A DNA stretch of 64,000 nucleotides from Nanosynbacter sp963524495 (GTDB lineage: Bacteria; Patescibacteriota; Saccharimonadia; Saccharimonadales; Saccharimonadaceae). Position 1 is the first letter of the stretch, and every line of letters begins with the position of its first letter. The position numbers and the translations under genes are program-made. This document shows positions 24,856 through 33,476 of this stretch, piece after piece. Under the pieces are notes generated by a model that worked only from the letters and a program-made list of their open reading frames with translations, searched no databases and had not been told where the DNA came from. The stretch lies in the NCBI GenBank assembly GCA_046846435.1, contig CP128407.1:310001-374000 (forward strand), given 5' to 3'.

Positions 24856-26343
24856 ATGTATCGGAAGCAAAAACGCAGTTTAGAGCTCGCCCGCAGGACA
24901 CTGATTTACACAGTTATGGTGCTGGCGGTGTGTACGCTGGCGTTTATTTTGATTTTTCATACGCTTGGTTATCAGCTGGATCTCAAGACGCAGACGGTTG
25001 AGCAGCGGGCGCTGGTGCAGTATGATTCGCGGCCGCAAGGCGCACGGGTGTCCGTCGATGGCATGGAGCTCGGCAAGACGCATATCAAGGGCATGCTTCC
25101 CGAGGGGCAGCATCAATTTTCCATGCGGCTGGATGGCTATGACGAGTGGCGCAAAGTTGTCGAGGTCAAGGCCGGCACGCTGACCTGGCTATCATACGCG
25201 CGGCTAGTGCCGAGCGAGCGAGTGGTGAGCTCGGTCAAGGAATTTTCGTCGCTGGCCTCGGTGCGATTTTCGCCAAATTGGCGGTTCATGCTGGGCGTGA
25301 TGCAAGCGACCGATGCGCCGAAGATCGTCTGGGGCGATTTGCGTGATTCGGATAAGCCAAAGTTTAATGAGGTGACACTGGATACGTCGGTGGTGGCGGG
25401 TTACGGCGGCCAAGCGACGGCGCACACGTTTAAGATTGTCGAGTGGGATTCGGGCAACCGCTACGCCATTCTCAAACACACCTACGTGGTCGAAGGCCAA
25501 GGCGAGAAGGTCCAGTGGCTGAAGGTCGACCGCGAGAATAAAACAGTGGTTGATATCGCGAAAGTGATCGGGCTGGAGCTAAAAGATGTGCGCTTCCTCG
25601 GTGAGAGCGGCAACGAACTATATGTACTGCAGTCGAGCGGTGAACTGCGGCGAGCCGACCTGAACGCAGCGACGATTTCTGCGCCGCTGATCAGTCATGT
25701 ACAGTCGTTCTCGGTGTATGGTACGGATTATATCACCTACGTCGGGACAAATGGTACGAGCAAGCTGCAGCTGGCGGGCATTTGGCGCAAGGATTGGACT
25801 GAGCCAGTGGTTGTGCGGCGACAGACTGAGGCAGAGGCTTCGACGCCGTTGATGATTAAGTTTTCACGCTATGATAATAAAGATGTGCTGGTGGTCGGCG
25901 TTGGCTCGGCGGTGACGCTACACATGGGTGCGGCGCTGGACGGGTCGAGTTCGTCAGCATCAAAGCTACTCAGCCGCGTCAAGTCAATCACCGCCGGCGA
26001 GCAATTAGCTGAACTTGACCTGAGCGGCACTGGGCGGTTTGTCTTGATGCGCACAGGGGCCGGCTTTATGAGTTATGATATTGAGCGGCAGTCGATGTCG
26101 CATGATACGGCGCTGCCGACGGGGACGACGCTTGATTGGCTGGATGATTATCATGTGTGGAGCGTTGAGGGCGGCAAGGTGGTGATGCGCGAGTTTGACG
26201 GTGCTAATCAATCGACGATGCTGGAGGCCAGCGAAGGGTTTGACGCGTCACTGTCGCACGATGGTGACTGGCTGTATGCTTTCCGCCGAGCTGATAACGG
26301 CACGGTGACGATGTCGCGGCTGCGAATGACGATCAAGCGCTAA
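24856..26343 (+). CDS. PEGA-domain membrane-anchored protein
   Basis: This is a 495-residue protein. The N-terminal anchor (TVMVLAVCTLAFILIFHTLGYQL) is followed by a PEGA domain (QYDSRPQGARVSVDGMELGKT...MRLDGYDEWRKVVEV, ~55-110) and then a beta-rich region (~130-490) that looks like irregular beta-propeller blades (RFSPNWRFMLGVM, SLSHDGDWLYAFRR). It is probably surface-exposed. TATAAT lies 8 nt before the ATG, so the leader is at most 1-3 nt. It is transcribed divergently from the DUF4367-like gene. Confidence 0.82.
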   Translation: MYRKQKRSLELARRTLIYTVMVLAVCTLAFILIFHTLGYQLDLKTQTVEQRALVQYDSRPQGARVSVDGMELGKTHIKGMLPEGQHQFSMRLDGYDEWRKVVEVKAGTLTWLSYARLVPSERVVSSVKEFSSLASVRFSPNWRFMLGVMQATDAPKIVWGDLRDSDKPKFNEVTLDTSVVAGYGGQATAHTFKIVEWDSGNRYAILKHTYVVEGQGEKVQWLKVDRENKTVVDIAKVIGLELKDVRFLGESGNELYVLQSSGELRRADLNAATISAPLISHVQSFSVYGTDYITYVGTNGTSKLQLAGIWRKDWTEPVVVRRQTEAEASTPLMIKFSRYDNKDVLVVGVGSAVTLHMGAALDGSSSSASKLLSRVKSITAGEQLAELDLSGTGRFVLMRTGAGFMSYDIERQSMSHDTALPTGTTLDWLDDYHVWSVEGGKVVMREFDGANQSTMLEASEGFDASLSHDGDWLYAFRRADNGTVTMSRLRMTIKR

Positions 26344-26368
26344 GTGCTAATTTGAATCTTATTGTGCT

Positions 26369-27805
26369 TTATTCTTTGGCGCCGAATAATCGCTCAAGCA
26401 GTGTTGGCGATGGCTTACCCGGGATAGCGGCGGATCGAGTGGTGACTGGCTCGGTCGATTTGGTAGCACCAGATGGGTCGGGGCTGATTTGCTCGGCAAA
26501 GACCAGCAGGCGTTTTTCGGCGGTGCCAAGCGGTACACAGCTGATCAAAGTGAGCATCGGCTTATCGGTTTGAATTTGGACACGGCTGACCTCGTTTGGC
26601 AGGACGACTTCTTTTTTGGTGACGGCGTAGGTGTAGCGCTTGCCCTGGTAGTGCATGTAGATGATGTCGTCTTTGACGAGCTTTTCGTTTTGGGCAAAGA
26701 CAAACTTATAGTCACCGGCAGCGAAGGCATCGTTAGAAGAGTGTGCCGAGAAGACGGCATTACCAACTTGGCCAGGCACGGCGTTAGCGCCAGCGATCGC
26801 GAAGTGAGCAGCGCCCTTCTCCATTGCTTTCATTTGAGCGTTATGGTCGGCCGCGTTGACATCATAAATGACCGGCACATCAACGTTGAGCTTGGGGATG
26901 ATCAGCCGTGGGTCGGGGCCAACAGCCGCGCTGCTTGCTGGATTGACGATGATGTTTTGTGGATCAACATTGCCCGGGGTGGTGTAGGCGGCGGCGATAC
27001 CGAACAGAACGCGGTTGTACTGCAAAAAGACGAATGCTAGCAGCACCAGTACGCCTGCCAGTGCCGGGATGAAATGGCGTGACTTGGTGACTTTTTTGGC
27101 CTTGTCGCGGACGGTCTGCTGGATCTGGGCACGGAGGCGCTTGATGGGGCTTTGGGCGGACAACATATCGGTCATGGCCGGCGCGGCGGCGGTGTTGGCG
27201 TCGCGAGCAGACTTGACCAGCCGGTCAAATTCCTGTTGCTTTTGATCAAGGTGCGAGGCATAATAGCGCTCGTAGTACATCTGGTAATATTTTTGCCACG
27301 AGCTGTGGTACTGCTTCCACTGATCGGCGGTGATTTGCGGCTGATGAGTGGGAGTTTTTGCCGGGGCGGTCGGTTGCGGCTGTGTGGTTGGTGGCGCGGC
27401 GGTGGGCTTGTCCGTTGACTTGTTCGCTGGTTGGGGCTGGGGTGACTCGGTGATGTGAGCGGGATGAGCGGGAGATGACGCTGCAATCGGCTGGGTCGGT
27501 TGTGCTGCCGGTGGCGCGGTGTTCAGGGCGTGCGGGCTTGGCGTGCGCGGTGGCGGCGTGACAGTGGTGCGCTCGGTCGGTTCTGGATGTGGCTGCTCTA
27601 TAGGGCGCGGTTGAACCACCGGTGTGGTGTGTGGCGTTGATTCGGTGCCGCGACCGCCGTAAATAGCATTGATTTGATCACGAATAACATTGGCGGCAGC
27701 AGCTTGCGAGCCGGAATAATCACGTGGCGGCGGCGTCAGTGGACGAGGTTGACTCGAGATTGGCGCTCCCACTCGCCTGCCAAACTGATCGTCATGTGGA
27801 TTCAT
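26369..27805 (-). CDS. Sortase family protein with Pro-rich N-terminal region
   Basis: The start at 27805 is an ATG with TATAAT 8 nt upstream and AGAGGTG between. The 478-residue protein has a long Pro/Thr/His-rich cytoplasmic region (~1-220), a transmembrane helix (FIPALAGVLVLLAFVFLQYN), then a sortase domain: LIIPKLNVDVPVI, catalytic His in NAVFSAHSSND, catalytic Cys in LTLISCVPLGTAEKRLLVFAE with the downstream Arg. Sortases link proteins to the cell wall or to pili. No LPxTG-type substrate is evident nearby. The N-terminal region is unusually long for a sortase. Confidence 0.9.
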   Translation of the reverse strand: MNPHDDQFGRRVGAPISSQPRPLTPPPRDYSGSQAAAANVIRDQINAIYGGRGTESTPHTTPVVQPRPIEQPHPEPTERTTVTPPPRTPSPHALNTAPPAAQPTQPIAASSPAHPAHITESPQPQPANKSTDKPTAAPPTTQPQPTAPAKTPTHQPQITADQWKQYHSSWQKYYQMYYERYYASHLDQKQQEFDRLVKSARDANTAAAPAMTDMLSAQSPIKRLRAQIQQTVRDKAKKVTKSRHFIPALAGVLVLLAFVFLQYNRVLFGIAAAYTTPGNVDPQNIIVNPASSAAVGPDPRLIIPKLNVDVPVIYDVNAADHNAQMKAMEKGAAHFAIAGANAVPGQVGNAVFSAHSSNDAFAAGDYKFVFAQNEKLVKDDIIYMHYQGKRYTYAVTKKEVVLPNEVSRVQIQTDKPMLTLISCVPLGTAEKRLLVFAEQISPDPSGATKSTEPVTTRSAAIPGKPSPTLLERLFGAKE

Positions 27806-27878
27806 CACCTCTTATTATACGGGAAAACGCCGGAAAGATAAAGCATTCGGGCTCTTGCTGATGTGGTAGCGGCCGTGG

Positions 27879-27884
27879 TATAAT
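27879..27884 (+). promoter_or_regulatory. tRNA-Leu promoter
   Basis: TATAAT with TTGCTG 18 bp upstream (27855-27860), about 30 nt before the mature tRNA 5' end. Confidence 0.6.
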
Positions 27885-27915
27885 TACCCTCAGATGACTT
27901 GGGGCGTTCTCTCGT

Positions 27916-28002
27916 GCCGCGGTGGCGGAATTGGTAGACGCGCTAGACTCAAAATCTGGTGAGCAATCGCTCGTGCCGGTTCAAGTCCGGCCCGCGGTAC
28001 CA
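27916..28002 (+). tRNA. tRNA-Leu (CAA)
   Basis: This 87-nt class II tRNA has acceptor GCCGCGG/CCGCGGT, D-arm with TTGGTAGACGCG, anticodon loop CTCAAAA (anticodon CAA), a long variable arm (GTGAGCAATCGCTCGT) and T-arm CCGG-TTCAAGT-CCGG. CCA is encoded. Confidence 0.96.
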
Positions 28003-28031
28003 GAGGTCGCCTCACAATTCATTTAATTTTT

Positions 28032-28054
28032 ATTCCCGTTTTTGTAGCGGGAAT
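28032..28054 (+). terminator. tRNA-Leu terminator
   Basis: ATTCCCG/CGGGAAT hairpin followed by TTTATT, 30 nt behind the tRNA. Confidence 0.75.
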
Positions 28055-28088
28055 TTTATTGATGGCAATACCTTACGAGAAGCTAATG

Positions 28089-28748
28089 TTAAGAATGAGA
28101 ATGATGTCCGCACCCTTTCTTCTCTGGCTTTTGTTTTAGTGGCGGCAGAAGCATACAGTCAGCAACCTGTAGATCGAGAAAATGACCCTCATTACTAAAA
28201 TCAAACTCGATGAGGGACTGTTCGTTAAATTCTCTCCCCGAGAGATTGTTCTGCGTGATACCGCCAACGATGATGGTTGGGTCTGTCGGTAGCATATTTT
28301 CTGTCCAGCGAATCACATGTCGTCTACTAATCCCCCTAGGAATCTTGGCAATGGTGATGTGTGGCTTGAATTTTTTATGGTGAGGAGTGGTAGCCCCTGC
28401 TTCTATAAATGCTTGCTTGATACGTCGTCTTTCTTCCCGCGGTAAAGTTTGGCTGAGGTCGTTGAATACCAGAGTGAGTGCACACTCTCCTAACATACGA
28501 GCACCAACTACGTTGAGCTCAAGGCTCTTTTGTGATTGCTCTGATAGATGAATGCGCAGTCTAGATGGATGTAGGACCTTTGGGTATTCTCGTGCGCCTA
28601 GGATAGTAAGATGACGCTCCTCGGGTTGCGTTGGTTTTATGGGGTTGTCATTCAGTCTACTAAATCGTTCCTGTATCTCTTGAGTAAAATCTGGATCTGA
28701 CAGAGGAAATTCAGCCACAGGATGGTAAATCAGGCATTTTCGTGACAT
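28089..28748 (-). CDS. 2H phosphoesterase superfamily protein (RNA ligase/LigT-like)
   Basis: The start at 28748 (MSRKCLIYHP) has AAGGA upstream. The 219-residue product has two HxT motifs, RHLTIL (~residue 47) and FKPHITIAKI (~145), the signature of the 2H superfamily that includes LigT, 2'-5' RNA ligase and cyclic phosphodiesterases. It may act on 2',3'-cyclic phosphate ends of RNA. It is lower in GC than its neighbours and stands alone next to tRNA-Leu. Confidence 0.75.
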   Translation of the reverse strand: MSRKCLIYHPVAEFPLSDPDFTQEIQERFSRLNDNPIKPTQPEERHLTILGAREYPKVLHPSRLRIHLSEQSQKSLELNVVGARMLGECALTLVFNDLSQTLPREERRRIKQAFIEAGATTPHHKKFKPHITIAKIPRGISRRHVIRWTENMLPTDPTIIVGGITQNNLSGREFNEQSLIEFDFSNEGHFLDLQVADCMLLPPLKQKPEKKGCGHHSHS

Positions 28749-28810
28749 AGCTATCCTTGTTATACCGCGCAGTTTATAAATCGTCAAGAGCTGGTGGGAA
28801 CCGCCCTGGT

Positions 28811-29602
28811 TTATACGCTAGCGGCCATGCTGGTGCTGATGGCTGCCAGCGGTGCCTCCGGTGACCATAAGAGGTAGCTGGCGGCGTGCGCGGCGGTTTG
28901 TCCGCGCCAAAGCTGCATTGGCTCGGTCCAGGCTTGAGTGATGACTTCCCCGCCCTGTGCGATGACCAATTGATCGGCATGAAAAACTGCTAATGTGACC
29001 GGATAGGTGATGGTGAATTTGTGCAGCGCCTCGACTAACTGCGCCAGCTGCATGCTGAATGTCAGGATTTTTGGATAGTAGACGCTGCGAAACAGTTTCT
29101 GTACTTGGGCGAACGAGGCGACAAAGACGACGTGGGGATTGTCGAGGATGGCGGGAAAGCTGTTTTGCACCAGGTCAATGGCGTCGCGGCTCAGTACAGC
29201 CGGCCGGTGGTACTGGCGCACAAATTGCTCGTACAGCGCAGCCGTTTCGCTATTTTTGCCGGCGTCACCGATTAGCAGCATGACGTTCGCCCACTCGCCG
29301 AGGGCGGCTAATTCGCTCGTCGCTGCGCCGCTGAGGCCGCCGGACGGATTGGTCGGTGCAAATAGAACGTCGGTCATCGCTGCTGGCACGGTGCGGCGCA
29401 GCGTGTCGGGTAGCAAGACTCGTACTTCGCCCGCCCCGGCGTCACGTGCTGCCTGGTAGCTGGTTGCCACCGCCGCAAAGCCGAGCTTGTTACCGCCAAC
29501 GATCCCTAGCCGCCCGGCTTGGTCGCGGCGCTCTGGCCGATTCCATTCAACGTCGGGAAACAGCGGCTTAGATTTTTCCTGCTTGCGCCAAAAGGTATCC
29601 AC
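28811..29602 (-). CDS. NAD(P)HX dehydratase/ribokinase-like protein, degenerate
   Basis: The GTG at 29602 is chosen as start: GAAAGGCG lies just upstream, and an earlier start would be embedded in the HAD gene. The 263-residue product resembles the YjeF C-terminal (NnrD) ribokinase-like fold: RLGIVGGNKLGFAAVATSYQAARDAGAGEVRVLLP and the later LAVFHADQLVIA. The usual GsGDvLAG catalytic motif near the C-terminus is not found (MQLWRGQTAAHAASYLLWSP instead), so activity is doubtful. It overlaps the HAD gene by 35 nt and is translationally coupled to it. Confidence 0.6.
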   Translation of the reverse strand: MDTFWRKQEKSKPLFPDVEWNRPERRDQAGRLGIVGGNKLGFAAVATSYQAARDAGAGEVRVLLPDTLRRTVPAAMTDVLFAPTNPSGGLSGAATSELAALGEWANVMLLIGDAGKNSETAALYEQFVRQYHRPAVLSRDAIDLVQNSFPAILDNPHVVFVASFAQVQKLFRSVYYPKILTFSMQLAQLVEALHKFTITYPVTLAVFHADQLVIAQGGEVITQAWTEPMQLWRGQTAAHAASYLLWSPEAPLAAISTSMAASV

Positions 29603-30302
29603 GTTCGCCTTTCTCGAGTTCAAACACCACGCTTTTACGCTCCAGGACAATTGGCCAGCTGTTGGTTTTGGCAATTTCAAGTAGTTTTTCCGTTGGATTA
29701 AAGACGACGGGATGCTCAACCATCGCCAGGAGGTGCCGATCGCCTTCGCTGTCACCAAAGGCATAACTACCAGTGAGCGTTAGCCCGTGCTTATTGATGA
29801 TTCTTTGGAGGATTTTATCTTTATTGGTATATGTTTTGGTGGCAATTATGCCGGTAAAAGTGTTGCCACGCCGTTCGTAAGTCTGAGCCGCCCAGGCATC
29901 AAAGCCGTACTTTTTAGCAAATGGCTCGACTAACTCTTGCTGCGAACCAGAGATAGCGATCAGAAAATAGCCCGCCTGCTTTAGCTCGCGCAGGCGATGC
30001 CGCGTGTAGGTGTAAACGTGGTCGAGCTCCCTCTCGACAATGCTACTTACCACCTCGTCAAACACCGCGGTCGGGATGTCAGCCAGCGAACGAGAGATGG
30101 CATTGACCAAACTCAGTTCGTACTCGTCGTAGGCGTCTTTTGACTCTCGCCGCTTCCAGCTGAGCAGTTTCTGCTGGATAATCGACGCGTGGACTTCGGG
30201 GATGGCGCCAGCATCAATCAGCCCGAGCACCAATTGCCGGTACAGCCCGCCGCGAATGAGCGTGCCGTCGATGTCAAAAACTGCGAATTTCTGCTGCTTC
30301 AT
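29568..30302 (-). CDS. HAD superfamily hydrolase (SerB-like, subfamily IB)
   Basis: This 244-residue protein has motif I FDIDGTLIRGG (nucleophile Asp), motif II IAISGSQQEL, motif III Lys in TNKDKIL, and motif IV GDSEGDRHLLA. The helical cap between motifs I and II is of the C1 type. Phosphoserine phosphatase and related phosphatases fall in this group; the substrate is not known. Confidence 0.85.
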   Translation of the reverse strand: MKQQKFAVFDIDGTLIRGGLYRQLVLGLIDAGAIPEVHASIIQQKLLSWKRRESKDAYDEYELSLVNAISRSLADIPTAVFDEVVSSIVERELDHVYTYTRHRLRELKQAGYFLIAISGSQQELVEPFAKKYGFDAWAAQTYERRGNTFTGIIATKTYTNKDKILQRIINKHGLTLTGSYAFGDSEGDRHLLAMVEHPVVFNPTEKLLEIAKTNSWPIVLERKSVVFELEKGERGYLLAQAGKI

Positions 30303-30338
30303 CGCTTGATTATCTCGTATTTTTAGCTTCTTGGCAAC

Positions 30339-30959
30339 TTAGCTGGCGCGCTGCATTGATAGGTTTTGATGTATGCTCTCTGGTAGCCGAGGCTGATAAG
30401 GCTGCCATGGATTATCAGTGTGAGGCCGTGCAGTCTGAAGTGTCGCCAGGCTGTCGGTTATAGTGAGGTCATAGCAAGCTTTGCGTCCAAGGATGGCCGC
30501 GATGATCCAAAGCCTGTCATTTGGCCACATTGTTTCCAGGGGCAAGTGGTTGACGAATGTTCCGTTTGTGAGCTTATGGCCGATAGTAAACCACGCTGGC
30601 CGCATCTCCTCTGTTTCCTCGGGCGTTCCCTGCCAGTCAAGGCAGCGCGACAAGTAAACGACCATCGGCTTGCCGCTTCCCATAACGGTCAAGATGCCGG
30701 TTGGCTCAATAGCACCGGGGTCTGCCTCGAGACCGGATTCTTCTTTGAGCTCACGGACGGTGGCGTCGAGTGGAGTCTCCCTCGGCTGGAGTTTGCCGCC
30801 AAATCCATTGAGATAGTTGACGCCATGCCCACGCTTTTTCATACCGAGTAGCACCTCGTCATCCCTAACAGGAAAGGTAATGGTCGCTTCTTGGCATCGT
30901 GTGCCAGGCGACGCTTCGGTGGCTAGTTGAGTAATCACGGGAGGGGCGAGCTCTGACAT
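30339..30959 (-). CDS. NUDIX hydrolase (MutT-like)
   Basis: The 206-residue protein carries a complete Nudix box: GGKLQPRETPLDATVRELKEESGL (GX5EX7REUXEEXGU). The close match of YLNGFGGKLQPRE to MTH1-type enzymes suggests a nucleotide-pool sanitising or general NTP-cleaving role. TATAGT precedes the ATG by exactly 6 nt (leaderless). The C-terminal ~55 residues are specific to this protein. Confidence 0.88.
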   Translation of the reverse strand: MSELAPPVITQLATEASPGTRCQEATITFPVRDDEVLLGMKKRGHGVNYLNGFGGKLQPRETPLDATVRELKEESGLEADPGAIEPTGILTVMGSGKPMVVYLSRCLDWQGTPEETEEMRPAWFTIGHKLTNGTFVNHLPLETMWPNDRLWIIAAILGRKACYDLTITDSLATLQTARPHTDNPWQPYQPRLPESIHQNLSMQRAS

Positions 30960-30983
30960 GAGCTTACTATATCATGAATGAGA

Positions 30984-31790
30984 TTACTTGGCAACTGATG
31001 TATTGTCGCGTAATTTGACCATGTTTTGGTACACTTCGTCAAAGGTCAGCCCTGATTCGTGGATGAGGCTGGCTAGGTCTTTGCCGACATAGCGGAAGTG
31101 CCAGGCTTCGTTAGCGATACCGGTGATTTTTTCCTTGCCCTTCGGATAGCGCAGAATAAAACCGTATTCGTGGGCGTGGGTGGCGAGCCAGCTGGCGGTT
31201 TTTGGATCAAGTGCGCAGTCGTTAAAGCGGGCCTTGCACTTCTCGGAAAAGCTGGTTAAGTCAACCGCTAGGCCCAGCTGATGCTCGCTGTGGCCAGGCT
31301 TGGCGACATATTCGTCAGTGTGGGCGGCGCCGTTTTTGGCGGTGGTTTCAGTGCGGACTTTGGCTTGGGCGGTGCCGGAGCGGTAAGCGCTAGAGACGAG
31401 GACCGGCAGCTTGGCTTTGGTTGCAGCCTGACGTAGTTGCTCCAGTGGCTCTTTAACCATCGGTTGCACGCGCTTATCATCTATCCACGCTGGTGTGCCA
31501 TCAGTAATATCAGTCAGCGGCGGCTCAAAGGCTGGGTCGATGCCTTGCTTGCCCGAGACATAAGACCAGATTTTCCCGGTCTGTAAATATTTCCACGACG
31601 GAAAGGTCAAGTCGCGATTGGTCCGGTCAAGACGGATGGTGACTGGCTGAAAATTATACAGCGGCGAATTAGCGACTGACGCCGACGTTTGGTTGACGAG
31701 CTGCGTGCCGCCATTGATCATCAGTAGTGTCAGTGTCGTCCAGGCCGCCAAAACCATGGCCACGACTGCGCGTCCCACCCCGTGCTTCAT
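30984..31790 (-). CDS. VanY-type D-alanyl-D-alanine carboxypeptidase (copy 1)
   Basis: This is a 268-residue M15B metallopeptidase. An N-terminal signal anchor (VVAMVLAAWTTLTLLMING) is followed by the Zn-binding core: SEHQLGLAVDLT (His and Asp ligands), and NEAWHFRYVG (third His, catalytic Glu). It trims stem peptides of peptidoglycan outside the cell. Its ATG follows the stop of the next copy without a gap, and the pair is a tandem duplication that has diverged. Confidence 0.93.
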   Translation of the reverse strand: MKHGVGRAVVAMVLAAWTTLTLLMINGGTQLVNQTSASVANSPLYNFQPVTIRLDRTNRDLTFPSWKYLQTGKIWSYVSGKQGIDPAFEPPLTDITDGTPAWIDDKRVQPMVKEPLEQLRQAATKAKLPVLVSSAYRSGTAQAKVRTETTAKNGAAHTDEYVAKPGHSEHQLGLAVDLTSFSEKCKARFNDCALDPKTASWLATHAHEYGFILRYPKGKEKITGIANEAWHFRYVGKDLASLIHESGLTFDEVYQNMVKLRDNTSVAK

Positions 31791-32672
31791 TTATTGTGTT
31801 CCTCGCTGTTTGAGTTTGGTCATTGCCTCTTCAATATACGACCAAGCCTCCTCCATCGTCAAGCCCGACTGATGCAGAGCGCCCGCTAGTTCCCGCCCAA
31901 CATAGCGAAAATGCCACGGCTCGTACTGATAGCCGGTGATTGATTCCTTGCCCTTCGGATAGCGCAGAATAAAACCGTATTCGTGGGCGTGGGCGGCTAG
32001 CCATTTACCGGCGGCGGTTCGTTCGAAGCAATCATCTACCCAACAGGTTTGGTCGGCGCCAGCAAAGTCGACGGCTAGGCCTGATTGGTGTTCGCTGTGG
32101 CCGGGCCGAGAGCTAAAGCGGCTGGCTGCGGCCTCACCGTGTCGGCGGACGTAGCTAGCGAAGAGCGAGGCTTGGGTGGTGTAGCTGCGGTAGCCTGAGC
32201 CGACGCGGAGGGTGACGCCAGTGGCGCGGGCAGCAGCGACTAATTTCTCGAGATCAGGCATGAGGACGGCGCGGAGTGAGCGCTCATCCTGGCTGCGGCC
32301 GGGTAATGTCGGCACGCTGACGAGGCGGAGGTCGCTGGGCTGGTAGCGAGGATTGGCGAAGGCTCGGGATTTGTTAGCAATTTTCCAGAGATCAGCGTCA
32401 TCGGCACTGTTGACAATGCGGGCGGGGATCGGCGTAGCGTTTGGCAGAGCAAGGCCCGGCGCAGCTGGCACTGGAGGTTTCTGGCTGTCGGGAGCTTTTT
32501 CTTTGGGCGTTGGCGCGGGCTGCTCCTTGCTAATTGGCTGCTGGGTAGTGGCGTGCGGCGGGTTGAAATGACGGAGGGTGAAATAAGTCACTACGGCGCT
32601 ACTGGCGATGATCAGCACGGCACCCAGGCCGATGAGCAGATTACGTTTTCCTGAGCGTTTGGTGATTTTCAT
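31791..32672 (-). CDS. VanY-type D-alanyl-D-alanine carboxypeptidase (copy 2)
   Basis: This 293-residue paralogue of the previous gene has a transmembrane anchor (LLIGLGAVLIIASSAVVTYF), a Pro-rich spacer (~35-75), SEHQSGLAVDFA and YEPWHFRYVG. The segment HAHEYGFILRYPKGKE is identical in both copies. The ATG overlaps the stop of the exonuclease III gene by 4 nt. Confidence 0.93.
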   Translation of the reverse strand: MKITKRSGKRNLLIGLGAVLIIASSAVVTYFTLRHFNPPHATTQQPISKEQPAPTPKEKAPDSQKPPVPAAPGLALPNATPIPARIVNSADDADLWKIANKSRAFANPRYQPSDLRLVSVPTLPGRSQDERSLRAVLMPDLEKLVAAARATGVTLRVGSGYRSYTTQASLFASYVRRHGEAAASRFSSRPGHSEHQSGLAVDFAGADQTCWVDDCFERTAAGKWLAAHAHEYGFILRYPKGKESITGYQYEPWHFRYVGRELAGALHQSGLTMEEAWSYIEEAMTKLKQRGTQ

Positions 32673-33469
32673 ACCTCAACCTCAATGCTCACCGGGCAGT
32701 GGTCGCTGCCCATTTGTTCGGGGTGGATCTCAGGATTTTTGACACGCCCGGCGATTTCGCGCGATGCCAGCCAATAGTCGATCCGCCAGCCGACATTGCG
32801 CGCCCGGGCGTTGGCCCAGTGCGTCCACCAGGTGTAGGCGTCGGTCTTTTCAGGAAAAGCCGCCCGGAAGGTATCAGTAAATCCAGCGTCTAGGTAATTC
32901 TGAAAGCCTTCTCGCTCCTCGTCAGTGAAGCCGTGCTTGCCGATATTAGGCTTTGGATTTGCCAGGTCAATTTCTTGATGCGCCACGTTCATATCGCCGC
33001 AGTATAGTACTGGCTTGACTAGCTCCAATTCCTCCAGATAGGCCAGCACCGCCGGATCCCACTGCTCATGGCGTAATTTCAGCCGGGCTAGATCCCCTTT
33101 CGAATTTGGCGTATAACACGTCACCACCCAAAAATCGTCGAACTCGGCAGTGATGATGCGTCCCTCGTCCGCCGGATTGCCGTATTGATCGCCGGTCAGA
33201 TTGAACCGCTCGATGATAGCCGGCGGCAGCCCGTCGCGCCAGTGTAGCGGCCGGATTTTCGATAAAATCGCCGTACCGGAATAGCCCTTTTTGGCGGCTG
33301 AATAGAAATGCTCGTGATACTCTGGCAGATCAATTTCTACCTGGTCGCGGGCGGCCTTGGTTTCTTGCAGGCATAAGATATCCGGATCGTAGGTTTGCAG
33401 GAAGCGGGCAAACTCGCCCTTGTTGATGACGGCGCGGATGCCATTGACGTTCCAGGAAAATAATCGCAT
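32669..33469 (-). CDS. xth: Exodeoxyribonuclease III (AP endonuclease)
   Basis: The 266-residue EEP-fold repair enzyme begins MRLFSWNVNGIRAV and has LCLQETKA (catalytic Glu), TCYTPNSKGDLARL, YCGDMNVAHQEIDL, WRIDYWLAS and SDHCPVSIEVEV. It cleaves DNA at abasic sites. TATAAT lies exactly 6 nt before the ATG. It heads an operon with the two VanY genes. Confidence 0.95.
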   Translation of the reverse strand: MRLFSWNVNGIRAVINKGEFARFLQTYDPDILCLQETKAARDQVEIDLPEYHEHFYSAAKKGYSGTAILSKIRPLHWRDGLPPAIIERFNLTGDQYGNPADEGRIITAEFDDFWVVTCYTPNSKGDLARLKLRHEQWDPAVLAYLEELELVKPVLYCGDMNVAHQEIDLANPKPNIGKHGFTDEEREGFQNYLDAGFTDTFRAAFPEKTDAYTWWTHWANARARNVGWRIDYWLASREIAGRVKNPEIHPEQMGSDHCPVSIEVEV

Positions 33470-33476
33470 ACGCCTA

